DNA of 64,000 nt from Benincasa hispida (GCF_009727055.1 NC_052360.1:72792309-72856308), one strand, 5' to 3'; counted from the first letter of the stretch, positions 32,715 through 44,478 are shown. Notes: a model not told the origin generated them from the sequence alone. Numbers and translations are program-made.

Positions 32715-33109
32715 GAATGTGAAACATGATTCGGTTTAAAAGAAACAAGTGTTATCATAGTCATGACCCTAGCTTTGTCATGTTCATAGAGTCCTCAAGT
32801 CACGAACAAAGAAAAATTATTAAGTCTCAGTTTGTGCTCTATTTGGGTAGCCTTGTCATTTTCTCTACCTTGGAAATAACAACTGTGATCCGTGCCCATA
32901 CTCTGATTGATGTTGACTTAAAAGGATATTAAACGGTATGTCCTCAGGATAAAAAGTTGATTGAGGATGAATTGGATGTGCCTCAAGATGAAGAGGCAAG
33001 TGGCCAAGTTGAACTTGATGTGCCTTGATAATTAGAGCAAGCTTTATGAGGGAATCAAATTCCTATACAGAAGTGTATGAATGTCGGTGCTATTGACTTC
33101 AATTTTAGA
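32715..33109. other. Unassigned, possible decayed copia fragment
   Basis: The plus strand reads FKRNKCYHSHDPSFVMFI at about 32730-32785, faintly like the copia integrase-tail motif 'GYKCYHP..FVSMDV', followed by acidic sequence near 32950-33025. The similarity is weak and I would not rely on it. Confidence 0.25.
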
Positions 33110-34711
33110 AAACATGAAAAATAGAGAAAATAAAAACACAAGATAAACAATTAAGCATGCTTTTATTGAGAAAAGAAATCTTACTTTCGAAGACTCTCTT
33201 CAACGAGTTTCCTTTGCCCAGTAATGAACTCCCACAAACACAAACTTCTTCTTCGAACAAGAACCAAAAGAACACTGCCACTAGTGTCTTCTTTGCTATT
33301 TTCAGGCAAGAACCGGATTGTAGGATCCAAACCTTTTGGAGAAGGGAATTAATTTTTACAGAGAAATTTTCTGTAAAAAAAAAAAAAAAAAAAAATTGTG
33401 AAAATGAGAGAGATCTTGTGAGAGAGAATTGCGAAAGAACTTGCGAGAGAATACCTTCTATTCCCTCTTTTTTGTAATACTCACAATTAAGAGAGGGGAA
33501 GTTTATTGAAGGAGTTATAACTCCCCTCCATTAACCCGTTAGATAACATTCTATGGGAGTTATCTTATTTAATTTTATATATATTAAATCTAATTTAATG
33601 TATAACTTAATAAATAATATTAATTAACTAATAAATTAAAGATCACATATTTAATTAAAATAAATTTAAATTATATTCAAATATAATCCTCTCTCATAAC
33701 ATGTAGTTTTAACATGAATTTCATTCATATTAATTAATATTTGAATCTTATTTAAATATATATACTTCTCTTATATTATAAATTTTAATTTTAAATGTTA
33801 TAAAAAATTAACTTTATATTATAACGTTTTCATATACATTATATTAATTGTTTATCATACAATTAATTTATATTCTTATTTAATTTGAACAATTTAAATT
33901 AATCCAAAACTAAATGATTCTTGATTTATCCTTAGTGAGCTAGTAAGAGGACTTGATGGATCAACAGATTAAAAATTTCAATGATACAAGATTAATTAAT
34001 TAAACTCTTTAATTAAATTAATCAACATCCATTAATCAAGTCACTCCATTAAAGACCTACAACTTTATTCTTCACACTAAAGATATATTAACCATTACTA
34101 GTAAGTCAATCCTTCACAAACTATTCGTAACTACAGCTAGATCAAATTATCATTTTACCCTTGTAATTACCTCTTACTTTTTAAGTATTACTGATTCCTC
34201 TAATGAACAATCAGTTTATACTCCAACTATAAACTAAATCCCTCTCAAACCAATGAGAGGGGAAGGCCTCATTGTTCAACACCCGGAATCAGCAAACGGT
34301 ATTATAAAAAGAAATTAATCATTTCGCGGTTCGGTCTTATACAAACTCTTTGTATAGAATACCTCCACTTACATGTCTCCACACAAATGATTTGGATCAC
34401 ATCATTTACAACACTTACAACTCTTGTAACATTTACAAAGTGGGTCATATCCATAATGTCATCAAGATAAAACATCCAATCTTATCCATAAACTACAGAC
34501 CATTTAGATTAACAACTTGAGCATCATTCACCTATATGTCTACTATATACTATTCAAGTTACATAAATAACCTTAGATCTTAGTTTATTGAATTGAGTTA
34601 ATACAATCTAAATGTCAAATAAAATAGCTTCTTTATTTCATTAAATAAATAATTCATATATACAATTTGCAAACTACGAGAACAACGAAATTTAGGACAT
34701 CAACCTCAACT
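33110..34711 (-). mobile_element. LTR I (minus), dominant family
   Basis: Ordered family blocks: a diverged CTTACTTTCGAAGACTC near 33,180; ATAACTCCCC near 33,517; AATTTGAACAATT..TTAATCC near 33,880; the CTCTCAAACCAATGAGAGGGG palindrome near 34,235; GGTCTTATACAAACTCTTTGTATAGAA near 34,335; and the start TTTAGGACATCAACCTCAAC ending at about 34,711. The left edge is uncertain. No primer-binding site or TSD was identified. A 23-A run sits near 33,371. Confidence 0.65.
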
Positions 34712-35092
34712 CTCTCATGATTGGAAGTTGGACAAATTTGTTCAAGAAGAGGTTCAATGTCACTTTGTTTGAGGGGATGATGGTTATATATAGGAAGCCA
34801 AAGAAAAGTCTCACATTGGCTAGGAAATGAAGTGATCATGAGTATATGGGACAATTACATATATTTCATTGTGATCACAAGGCCTTTTGGATGAAATCAA
34901 AAGTAAACTCAGGAGGATTTATGCCATATATTAATATACTATTATGGAGATGAGGGTTGTGTTGTTCCCCAACAAAAAAAAAACCCTACCACCAATATAT
35001 GGTATTGGCATTCAGCTTAGGTCTAATTGCTCAAATAATATAACATGCATTCTAAACAAATCTTATCAAATTCTTCAAAATAGAATGGGTAA

Positions 35093-35133
<41 letters not shown>

Positions 35134-35804
35134 GAGGATGTAAGGTTTTGAGAATGAAAAGGTAGGGAACAATAGACAACATGATTTGAAGAAGCACCTA
35201 TAGATTCTTCAAGTTGGGAGCTCATGGGGTGTCAAGTTCACATGCTATCAAGTGCATTTAGTTTGTGAAAAGGATTTCCTAGAGAAACTTTATTCCTAGG
35301 TATTTCCATAAGGAATCCTTCATGTGTCTACCTAATTAACCTATATATGAACAACATGGATATGTAGCCAAATGTGGAAACATAAGACCCTCTATTTCAT
35401 CTCATCATGAGGTGACTACCTAGAAAGACCTAAAACTCAAAACCAAGTTAGCATATAAACTGTTTTAGTGGATGCAACAATTTGTTAACTATAAACTTAA
35501 TCAAACATAATAGTACTTAGTGAACCCACAAAAATTTACACTGAATGAGAATTGTATTTCTTAAATGTTGTTTTATTAAGATTGTTTAGAATTGAAAAAA
35601 AATCCTCTTTGATATTTTTTACTAAAATATTGTTGAGAGAACCGAATAGGAATAATGAATGTTATAACTTACAACCATTTGCAAAGGAATTACACATATT
35701 TTGTTTAAATCTCAACCATGTTATGAATACATATATTACACCCACTTTTTAATAGATATCATTTATCATGATTAGGAATCGGATTATTCGTCGGACTTAA
35801 GTCC
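34712..35804. other. Unassigned, with a 38-nt poly-T tract
   Basis: No recognisable gene. The T tract at 35095-35132 may be the tail of a minus-strand retroposon, but no LINE or SINE body is evident beside it, and tract length is error-prone in assemblies. Confidence 0.5.
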
Positions 35805-35958
35805 ATGTTGGAAGTGATTTTGAAATAGTGAAAATCACTTCTATTATGTTTCAAATCACTTTAAATATTACGCATATTTAATCACTCAAAATCAAATTAA
35901 TGTTTAGTACTATACTTTTAAATGCAATTTTTATATCATCAAAAATTATTTTAGATAC

Positions 35959-36424
35959 CAAAATGAGCATAGCTCAAATTGACATATTGTTTGTACTGAC
36001 CATCTTGAAGGTAGAGGTTCCATTTGTTGAGAATCCTACATTGAAAAAACCAAGGAATGCCACACTACTTATAAGATAGTATGGGGTTCCATCTCAAAAC
36101 TAATTGGTTTGACATGGAACTCCATACTATCAAATATGGTATCAAAGTCCGTAAAACTCAAACGGGTGTTCTATCCAATAAAAATAGATCTGATCAAGAA
36201 TGGTGAACCCAAAAGAAATACCATCTTGAGGAGGCATGTTGAGAATCTCACATCAGAAAAATCGAGAGATATCACACTAATTATAAGATAGATGGACTAC
36301 TCCTCCCATGCTCTGATACCATCTTAAATCCCCAATTGACCCAAAAAGTTTAATCTAATGGGTGAAGGTAATATATCACTTAACAACATTCCCCCACCCC
36401 CACATGCATATTATTAAAAAAGAT
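35959..36424 (+). mobile_element. tRNA-derived SINE, itself interrupted by a TRIM-like element
   Basis: The head carries a pol III A-box-like TAGCTCAAATTGAC (about 35970) and a B-box-like GTAGAGGTTCC (36011-36021). The tail ATTCCCCCACCCCCACATG..ATTAAAAAAG (36388-36424) is typical of plant SINEs. A duplication of about 12 bp (ATTATTTTrGAT) flanks it within the MITE. Without the TRIM insert it is about 105 bp. The SINE at 62.4 kb shows the same box arrangement. Confidence 0.58.
36025..36385 (+). mobile_element. TRIM/SMART-like miniature LTR element
   Basis: 361 bp from TGTTGAG to TTAACA with flanks CCATT (36020-36024) and ACATT (36386-36390). A primer-binding-like TGGTATCAAAGTCC lies at 36137-36150, a purine tract GAGGAGG at about 36229, and the terminal sequence recurs at 36237 (TGTTGAGAATC, as at 36025). 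The two presumed LTRs agree over about 60 bases, then diverge. A minus-strand relative lies in pyrophosphatase intron 2. Confidence 0.55.
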
Positions 36425-36512
36425 TATTTTGGATGAATAAAAACAGGTTTTGGAGTAATTTTAAATATGACAAAAGTGAGATTTTAGCTCTTTCAAAATC
36501 ATTCTCAAACAT

Positions 36513-37129
36513 GCCCAAACATATCGGATTTAAGTTTCCTAGCTAAAACTAAAAGTACTATCTATATTCAATCCACACTCATCATCTGTTGCATCTAATT
36601 TCATAATTTCTGTATATTTTTTCTTATATAACTCACACATTTATATCTCATATTTGATATTTGATCTTTTCTCTTTCTTTTGTCTTTTTCTTGTGATATT
36701 ATGTTCCAATTCTTTTGTTATGGCCTCTAGAAAATTTGTTACATTTTATCCATGGAGGTTTATCTTTGTACCTCTCTCTCTCTCCAAATAAATTTCCCCA
36801 TCTAATATTTGAAATTCTAGATTATGAGGGAGGGCACCTTAGTCATTGTACAGGTGCAGTCCTTTTAGTTTTGCTTGATGTTGCAAGGTATAGGATAATT
36901 TAGTATATTATGGGAACATATTTTTTAGTGCAACTTTCATTACTTACACACTTGTGCTACCCAATTGCAGTGGTGCAGGAGCTCACTCTTTTATATCAAA
37001 GTTAATTTTACTAAATTAAAACAATTTTGATGCAATGGCATTCTTTAGCTCACTTATTGACTCCATTTAGTTCTGTCATTTTTATATGATTGAGAGTGTG
37101 GTTCAATTTTTAGGGTGTAGAGAGGGTAA
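36513..37129. other. Unassigned
   Basis: No gene or clear repeat is recognised. A short CT microsatellite lies near 36772-36784. Confidence 0.5.
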
Positions 37130-38199
37130 CAGCGTTGTAGGAGAGATTGTTTAAAATATTTGAGATTATAGGAGGGTGTGTGCTTGGATATTGTTTTCAG
37201 CGTAAGGGTACTTGCTTAGATACTGTCATATTCATAAGTCGCGGCCCTTGATTCGTTTTTATATTGGAGATGGACGATGTTGTTTGATATGATCCTTGAG
37301 TAGATAATGACCCTATTCTTCAAGCAATTTAGTACGATAGTTATTTTAGATCCACATAGTTCCCTCCAGGTTAAGGTTTGTGATTTCCTCCCGCCATATG
37401 GGACTTGGGTTTGACCTTCGAATTCTAGAGAGATGAAGCAAGTACAATCGACCGTGGTTGAGGTTGGAAAGGAGGATCGTGTGACTAGACTCCCTTGTCA
37501 TTATGACAAAGTGTTTTCTATCTTTAGTATATGATAAATCTTGTGACCTCGGCATCTTGTGGTGTCTCTTAGTCAAGTCTCCTTCGATTTAGAGGTAATA
37601 TTCCTAGACACTTTTTCATTATGTCTAGCTTACTATTCGGAAACGGTTAGACATGTGATCATCATTAGTAGATGGTGTCCTGATATCCATAGTGTCTATA
37701 TTCTTTGCACTAATGGAATTGAGTTTCGAGACCATTTACTCTTTGATTGTCCTTTTAGCAGGCTATTTAGGGAGATGTGATATTGTGGGGATACAATGCT
37801 CGACTGGACTTATTACATTTGTGCAGATAATTGGTTACAACGTAAGGTCTAGAGAGTGGGTGTGCAATTATTTATGTCATATTTGGAGAGAATATAATCT
37901 TTGTGTCCATGGGGCTACCTTACAATCAACCCTCCTCACGTGCCTAGTTAGGTTGTGAGGTTTGATGTTCTTTGTTGTTCTAAGTAGCTTGAGGCTTATG
38001 TTCATGGGAGACATGTTGGCTCTTGTTCTTGGGACCTGTTTTCTTGAGTTGTATTATGTGAGCTTTTATTTTATGTGTTCGGTTGTTTTCTTTGTCCTTG
38101 TCCTTTTAGCTCTTCAAGTTGTGTTATGTTTGTGTCTTAACCTCAGATTATAAAATCTTTTCTCTTTCTTGTAATTCAATACCTTGAAGAAAAAAAAAA
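37130..38199 (+). pseudogene. 3' end of a 5'-truncated LINE (L1-type) with zf-RVT-like region
   Basis: After frame corrections the plus strand has GPLIRFYIGDG-like residues near 37240-37275, the region preceding the zinc-binding domain of plant LINE reverse transcriptases. At about 37690-37770 is ILCTNGIEFRDHLLFDCPFSRLF, matching the zf-RVT pattern CxxC-x8-H-x4-C with the first Cys replaced by Tyr. Stops are present. It ends at a 10-A tract (38190-38199), as LINEs do. The RT core is absent. Confidence 0.62.
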
Positions 38200-39188
38200 T
38201 CACTTTTATTAAGCCTCAATAGCTCAATGTATGTTCAAGTCTTATTTGAATATATTAGGCAGGGAGTTCTTAGATATTTATGCTTTATAGGATAATGGGG
38301 CGGGGGAGCATTTTTATATACAAAGTGTTATTAGGTACGTTGTTAGTTGATTAAGGTTCCAAATTGTCTCTTGATACTATTTGAGGTTTTATTTTGTTTG
38401 TAGATTGAGAAATAAAAACATTGTTGGTTAGTTATATTCATGTTTCCTATTAGAAAAAAATGGTTGGTTAGCTACATGTGAAATCCTATTTTTTTTATTA
38501 TTTGAATTATTGCCACAAACATGACGGCCACAAACATGACGGCCATAATTAGTCCTTAAAACTTTTTTATCCCAACACTTTTTCCTAATGGACAATGATG
38601 GGCTCTGGAATAAATGTCATTAGGTGCAAGTATACTCTGCCATAAGTAGGTATAAAGAGGACGAAGTCCAAGTATCAAATCTTGGGGAATATAGTACAAT
38701 AAAACAATTTCAACCAAAAAATAATAATAATAATAAGACCTCGTCTAAGTTTGCAACCGATAGGTAACCAAGAAAACGGATTGATTTGTGGTGTGCTTGT
38801 AAAATAAAGTAAATAAATGTTGGAAAACAGTAGAAAACAATTGAGAAAAATATAATGTAAAAGGATAGGAAAGAAAGATGACATTCAAAAACCGTTTCAA
38901 CATCACCTTTGGGGGAAGTTGCACCCACCGTGTGCACACATTTTCTTTACTCAATTAGACCCAGGCACAATTTGGCATGCAACCCACGTACACTCGTATC
39001 TTTATTTTTTCAAGCCTAGAAGAGTCAAGCCATATGCAATAAAATTGTGCCCACAATCTATCTTAATCAACAATTAGCAACATGAATCTAATCCAACTCA
39101 TATTCAACTCTTTTTGAAAATTACCTTTAGGAAATTAAGCAATTACACACATGTGTTTGTTAATTTTCTTATTTATATTTTCCTTTTC
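38200..39188. other. Unassigned
   Basis: No gene is recognised. A 16-bp direct duplication GCCACAAACATGACGG lies at about 38512-38544. Around 38220-38275 a SINE-like A/B-box arrangement (AATAGCTCAATG, GGGAGTTC) is possible but weak. Confidence 0.45.
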
Positions 39189-39355
39189 TGTTAAAGAAAT
39201 TTATAGTTTATGATTTTTCCTAATTTATATTTTCCTTTTTAATATTTTCCTTTTCAAATATTTTCCTTTTCTGTTATATTCTTAGTGTCTATTTATTATG
39301 GAATTCATTGTATCTTGATTAAGTTAACTATTCAATAAAATATACAAAAGTAACA
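39189..39355 (+). mobile_element. TRIM LTR, plus orientation
   Basis: 167 bp, TGTTAAAG to GTAACA. It is followed at once by a primer-binding-like CAATATCAGACC (TGGTATCAGAGCC diverged). Reverse complement of the LTRs at 39826-39979, 43055-43211 and 43767-43929, though diverged in the middle. Confidence 0.65.
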
Positions 39356-39834
39356 CAATATCAGACCTATAAGTCCTAGGGTTTATACTTTTCAACCACT
39401 GCTTCTGTTCGATCTCTGCCTCCATCGATCTGCCATCAACGGAGGCAGATCCAAATTTGGTTCACTTGCTTAGTTGATTCTGCATTCTTGTTTTTCAGTT
39501 TAAGATTCCGTTATGTTTTCTAATCTTTTAGGGTCTCTAATTTGTTTTTAAATCAGCAGTTCATGAGTTCTATTTTAGATCTTTCTATGAGGATCTCTGT
39601 TTTTAGCCTAGAAGTTCTCCATGTGTCTAGTTCTTCGTGGGTTATGTCTCCAGACTATAAGCTCTTTGTTTTTTAATACTTCGTGGGTATTTACTCCAAC
39701 TCAGAAGTTCTCTGTGTTTTAGTTCTTCGTGGGTTCTATCTCCAACTCATATCTTCCATGATTTGATTCGGGAGTTTTCTTCAGTTTTCATCATCAGCTT
39801 CAGCCGGCCGCTTCACAAACTCGAGTTAGTTGTT
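39356..39834 (+). mobile_element. TRIM internal region, plus orientation
   Basis: Noncoding, reverse complement of the internal region at 43240-43766: GCCTCCATCGATCTGCCATC near 39420, TTCTGCATTCTTGTTTTTCAG near 39480. It has three imperfect units around TAGTTCTTCGTGGGTT / ATACTTCGTGGGTATT (about 39625, 39680, 39720). It ends at 39834, inside the region that precedes the polypurine tract, where it meets a minus LTR at a GTTAGTTGTTA microhomology. Confidence 0.62.
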
Positions 39835-39979
39835 ATGTTGAATAATAAGCTTAATCAAAATACAATATTAAGGCAAATAAATGGACACCAATAGACCCAA
39901 TATAGGAAAGAAACCAAGAAAGAAAAAATACATAAAAGGAAAATACTAATTAGGAATTAACTCTTAATTTACTTTAACA
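39826..39979 (-). mobile_element. TRIM LTR 3, minus orientation
   Basis: Matches LTRs 1 and 2 from TATGTTGAATAAT through CTAATTAGGAATTAACTC to TTTACTTTAACA (39979). Its outer edge is shortened at the junction with the inverted internal copy. The polypurine-tract complement (CCTTCTTCAAACTCAAGG) follows. Confidence 0.68.
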
Positions 39980-40639
39980 ACCTTCTTCAAACTCAAGGTG
40001 GTAGAGTAACAACTAACTTGAGTTTATGTAGCGACCAACCGAAGCAAATGACGAAAATCAAAGAAAACTCCTGTCACACCCCGCCCCGTACCAGCACTTC
40101 CTGAGTCCGAGGAGAGGCGTTAGGGACCGCAGATACCACCCTTTTGTGATACCTACTGTCCAACTAGACCTTTTTACTAAACTCCATAAATTTTAAGTCA
40201 AGGAGATGACAACAACTGATTAAGTAGGCCCATTTTATTACAACAATGTAATGTTTATACAACTTCATGACTTAACTACAAAGTTTACAACAACCACTCT
40301 TAAAACCCTCTGGAAGTGCGACTATGGCATGTAGCAGACCTTGACCTTAGCAGCACCCTAGAACTTCTCACCTTTCGCTACCTGGGAAGAAAACATGAAA
40401 TAACAGAATGAGCTTCACAAAGCTCAGTGAATGGTAAGCAACTTCTAGAGTTTATTTCAACTCATAAATAACAAGCATATCATAAATACGAGATTACATT
40501 CAAACCTCATCTTCGAATGGATCTATTCTCAACTCTATCTACATGTACGGTAGATAGCTAAATTGATACTTAGAATGAGTATGTTGTCTACCTACACACA
40601 TGGTAGATAGTTAGCTGTTACTAATTACAAACGCTTACT

Positions 40640-40860
40640 CTTTTGCGTTTTCATTTTGTTTCCAATGTCTCTTATGTATACATAGATCCCCACTCATGGG
40701 CTCAGAAGCTAGACCCGTCGACCCTCTGATCATCTCATACGAGGATCTTCCCACAGGCTCAGAAACTAGATCTCTCGGTCCCCTGACCATCCCATGAGGT
40801 TTTTCTTTTCGGGCTCAGGAACTAGGTCTATTGACCCCCTGACCCTCCCGATCACATAAT
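40640..40860. repeat. Three ~58-bp tandem units in the solo LTR
   Basis: Units share GGGCTCAGAARCTAG..YC..CCCTGAYCATC at about 40698, 40755 and 40815. This array lies in the same relative region as the 45-bp array of the other solo LTR but is not its homologue in sequence. Confidence 0.7.
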
Positions 40861-41819
40861 CTCATTCTCATGCTAGATACTCATTTATAACATAATCATG
40901 TACAATTTACTCTAAAAGATATGCTTTAAGACTTAAAGGAAATTACCACTCACCTTGGTAAGGATAGGAATCTTTCTCTTAGAAGTTCCTTGATCTTTTC
41001 GGGCTCCTCTTTTGAACCCTAAATTCCAGATTCAACTTAAAGCTCAGATTACTCATAGTTCTAGGCTTTATCTTGAGATACTTCCTTCTACAAATATGCT
41101 CTAAAATATCTCAGAAAGCTTAGCTTAAAATCTTAGCTCAGAAATCCTTGTGGTTTATTCGAAATCTTCAAAACATCAAGAATGGCCCAGCTTATCCGAT
41201 AGCTCGACCCTTCTGTCTTTTCCTTATTGTCTAGCCCGATTACTTGGAGCTTCTTCTCCAAAATCCCTATCCTAAAAACTAGACTCTTTTAGCTTTCATA
41301 TGGATTTAGAATCACTTCAAATGCACGAGTATTCTGGGAGATATCCTTGTTTGAAGTTGATGCTACTTCCAGATCACTGTCCGACAACATCTTCTTCTCT
41401 TGGAACCTCATGACCAACGCATAGCTATCTCCGAATCTACTCTTAAACACTCTTCCTACTATATTTCAAGGGGATTTCGGATTATGTACTCAAAAGAAGG
41501 CTTGTGGTGGTATTTATAGGCTTAAGGAAATAATCTTTCTCATCTTTACCAAGCCTCCAATGCAAGACACCTCCTACTCTTGAAGTGTTTGCACCATATT
41601 TTGCCACCACTTACTCCCTTGAAATTCACCTACTTCCATGCCACATACCTACTTGAGTTGTCCTTCTCATGCATAATACTTCCTTTGCATGAAACTTAAT
41701 TCGTCCAGCTCCTACTAACTCAAGTCTACCCATCTCTCGGTACAACCATTTGTCCATATGAGCTCACTAATTTTGCGTAACGCAATCCTCAGCACCACCC
41801 CATCATTTAGTTCTTGCTT

Positions 41820-42200
41820 CTATCATCTAGCTTCAACAGCCCATCGTGTAGCTCAATCGTTTATTAAACGATCTCGCTCTCAACGATTTCTCTGATTTCA
41901 CTCTCAACGATCTCGCACATAGTCTATCGCTTAGCTACTGCGAGCATCGTTTACCTCCATCGTTTAGCGTTGATGCCTTATCGTCTAGCATACACGCCCA
42001 TCGCGTAGTGCCATCACCTAGCGTCATCGTCTAACGCTTAACACTATCGTCTAGTGCTATTGTTTACCGCTATCACCTAGCTTCTACGCTTATCGTCTAG
42101 CACTTACACTGATCGTGTAGTACTTTGTTTATTGTATAGCCTGATCGTCCAGCGCCCGCTTACACGATCGTCTACCTCATCATGTAGCGCTGCTCACTTA
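41820..42200. repeat. ATCGTNTAG motif array in the solo LTR
   Basis: Core ATCGTCTAGC, ATCGTTTAGC, ATCGCGTAG, ATCACCTAGC and similar recur about every 18-24 bp, some twenty times (for example 41844, 41960, 41977, 42000, 42012, 42026). The core and spacing resemble the array in LTR A at 9790-10112. Confidence 0.78.
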
Positions 42201-43054
42201 CTAAACGATCGTCTACCTCTTCGTCTGCCCAATGCTTTGCGTTTAGCCTCTCGCTTTCTCTGCTCTCGCTCACACATACCCAATGCATGAGCAACTCTTG
42301 GCAACGCCTCTTGCTAATACTTCGGCCAATCATGCATCCAACCTTACAAACGCATGGTTGCTTTCTCATCTTATGCATTAATGTCTCCTAACATTTAATG
42401 CATGGGTCCTTTTTTTTACCTTACACTTAGCCAAATTCCACCATTTAAGGCCTAACTCAAAACTACTCAAAGAAAATCTATTCAACACTTAGAAATTTCC
42501 TTTACTTCAACATTGGATTTAACTTTCACTTAGTTTCCCTTAATCGCCTGTTTAAATAGGAAAAATGGAAATTCGGGTTTCACAACTCCTTAATAAAATC
42601 ATGGTAAATCTAGGTTGGAGACAAAACCCATGAAGAACTAAAACACTGAGGACTTCTGGGATGGAGAGAGTGCCCACGAAGAACTAAAACACAGAGAACT
42701 TCTAGGCTGGAGAGAATACCCCCGAAGACGGAGAATTTCTAGGCTAGAGAGAATACTCATGAAGTACTAAAATGCAGAGAACTTCTGGGCTGGAGACATA
42801 ACCCACAAAGAACTAAACACATGGAGAACTTTTGGGCTAGAAACAGAAATCCTCATAGAGAGATTTAAAACATAGACCCTAAAAGATCAAAACATATAAC
42901 AGAGGCTGAAACTAAAAAACAAGAACGCAAAATCAACTAAGCAGGTGAACCAAATTTGGATCTGCCTTTGTCGATGGCAAATTGACGGAGACAGAGATCG
43001 GATAGAAGCAGTGGCTGAAAAGTATAAACTCTAGGACTTATGGCTCTGATACCA

Positions 43055-43211
43055 TGTTAGTTTTGTACCTATTATGTTGAATAATTTGCTTAATCATAAT
43101 ACAATAATAAGGCAAATAAATCTACCAATAGACCCAGGAAACAAACCAAGAAAGGAAAAGTACACAAAAGAAAATTACTAATTAGGAATAAACCCCTAAT
43201 TTACTTTAATA
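43055..43211 (-). mobile_element. TRIM LTR 2, minus orientation (shared by two units)
   Basis: 157 bp, TGTTAGTTTTGTACC on the plus strand to TTTACTTTAATA. It is flanked by a primer-binding site on the left and the polypurine complement CCCTCCCTCAAACTCAA (43212-43228) on the right, so one LTR serves two internal regions. Confidence 0.75.
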
Positions 43212-43766
43212 CCCTCCCTCAAACTCAAGGTGGTAGAGTAACAATCAACTTGAGTTTATGAAGTGGTCAATTGAAGCTGATGATGAAAATCGAAGAAAAC
43301 TCCTGAATCAAATCATGGCAGATCTGAGTTAGAGACAAAACCCATGAAGAACTAAAACACAGAGAATTTCTAGGCTGGAAAGAATACCCACAAAGTATTA
43401 AAACACAGAGAACTTCTGGGCTGAAGAGAATACCCACGAAGTACTAAAATGCAGAGAACTTCTGAGTTAGATACATAACCCACGAAGAACTAAACACATG
43501 GAGAACTTCTAGACTAGAAACAGAGATCCTCATTGAGAGATCTAAAATAGAACCCATGAACTGCTGATTTGAAAACAAAACAGAGACCTTGAAAGATCAT
43601 AAAACGTAACAGAGACTGAAATTGAAAAACAAGAATGCAGAATCAACTAAGCATGTGAACCAACTTTGGATCTACCTCTGTTGATGGTAGATCAACAGAT
43701 GCAGAGATCAGACAGAAGCGGTGGCTGAAAACTATAAATCTCCTAGGCCTTACGACTCTAATACCA
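43212..43766 (-). mobile_element. TRIM internal region 2
   Basis: 555 bp, noncoding. Polypurine complement at 43212-43228, imperfect tandem units (GAAGTACTAAAA.GCAGAGAACTTCTG) at 43330-43520, and a diverged primer-binding site at 43752-43766 (minus TGGTATTAGAGTCGT). It holds the unoccupied site for the solo LTR at 40072-42584. Confidence 0.72.
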
Positions 43767-43929
43767 TGTTAATTTTATATATATTATGTTAAATAATTAG
43801 ATTAATTAGAACACAATACTCACGCAAATAAATAGACATCAATAGACCCAACAAAGGAAAGAAACCAAGAAAGAAAAAATACATAAAGGAAAATATTAAT
43901 TAAAAATAAATCCCTAATTTACTTTAACA
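43767..43929 (-). mobile_element. TRIM LTR 1, minus orientation
   Basis: 163 bp, TGTTAATTTTATATA on the plus strand to TTTACTTTAACA, the right-hand limit of the array. Together with LTRs 2 and 3 it forms an LTR-internal-LTR-internal-LTR structure. Confidence 0.75.
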
Positions 43930-44478
43930 ATGCCTAAGGTTAATTTAAAGCTTGGATTATTAGGCTTGTAATTCTAGTGATTCTATAGGGATTAACCTAT
44001 TTCTAAGGGTCAATTGAAATTATATGTCTAAACTTTTCTCCTATATTGCACTTATAAATACTACTTATTATCTTAATCTTTCAATGATAGGCTCAATATT
44101 ATACACCATAACCTAGGTGACAAAACACATTCACAATATGTAATAAGAATAATAAAAGCCAAGGATTAACTAAATGCTGAGTGAAAGTAAAATTATACAA
44201 ATGGAGCTTTTTATTTCGTCCTTAGGGTATTGATCTACATCTTTGAATCCAGTGAGAATGATGAGCTCATAATGAAAAGTAAAAATACAAGAAACAAATA
44301 ATGAAAGAACTCATATTACTAAAAGAACTCATATTATCTAGTTAACTCAAGAAATAAATAATAGCATAGTCTTTCTATTTATAGAGGAAGTGCGGAAATC
44401 GAGATGAACAGTGCATTTCTCTTTTCTCCCCAAATGAATATTTACAAGTTAACCATAATTAATACTTAATTAAATTTA
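43930..44478. other. Unassigned
   Basis: AT-rich sequence with no recognised gene or element. Confidence 0.5.

Larger units (their letters stand above)
35805..36512. mobile_element. MITE interrupted by a SINE
   Basis: Left half 35805-about 35958 (ATGTTGGAAGTGATTTTGAAA) and right half about 36425-36512 (ending TCAAAATCATTCTCAAACAT) reconstitute a MITE of the family at 5923-6147. The interruption carries near-identical ATTATTTTAGAT / ATTATTTTGGAT at its edges. Confidence 0.6.
40072..42584 (-). mobile_element. 2.5-kb solo LTR (Ty3/gypsy-like) inside the TRIM
   Basis: Minus-strand termini are TGTGAAACCCGAATTTCC and GGGGCGGGGTGTGACA, with a perfect ACTCC duplication (40067-40071 and 42585-42589). 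The unoccupied site is preserved in internal region 2 (GAAAACTCCTGAATC, about 43295). It belongs to the same lineage as the solo LTR at 16022-19208 by its ends and the ..TTCCCAGGTAGCG block near 40,375. It contains two repeat arrays. No pol is present. Confidence 0.9.
39980..43054 (-). mobile_element. TRIM internal region 1, interrupted by a 2.5-kb solo LTR
   Basis: The parts 39980-40071 and 42585-43054 total about 560 bp, like internal region 2 (555 bp). The primer-binding site at 43042-43054 reads TGGTATCAGAGCC on the minus strand, directly against LTR 2. Three to four imperfect units of about 55 bp (CGAAGAACTAAAACACAGAGAA..) run 42620-42840. It has no coding capacity, as in TRIM elements. 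Confidence 0.7.

Noticed and set aside
34944..35165. Open frame with a poly-Phe stretch
   Set aside because: Phe run is the 38-nt poly-T tract; no family features.
35970..36024. tRNA gene
   Set aside because: A- and B-box-like sequences belong to a SINE; no cloverleaf with acceptor stem is evident.
42172..42378. Minus-strand frame MHKMRKQPCV..
   Set aside because: Lies in a solo LTR with motif repeats; no codon or family signal.
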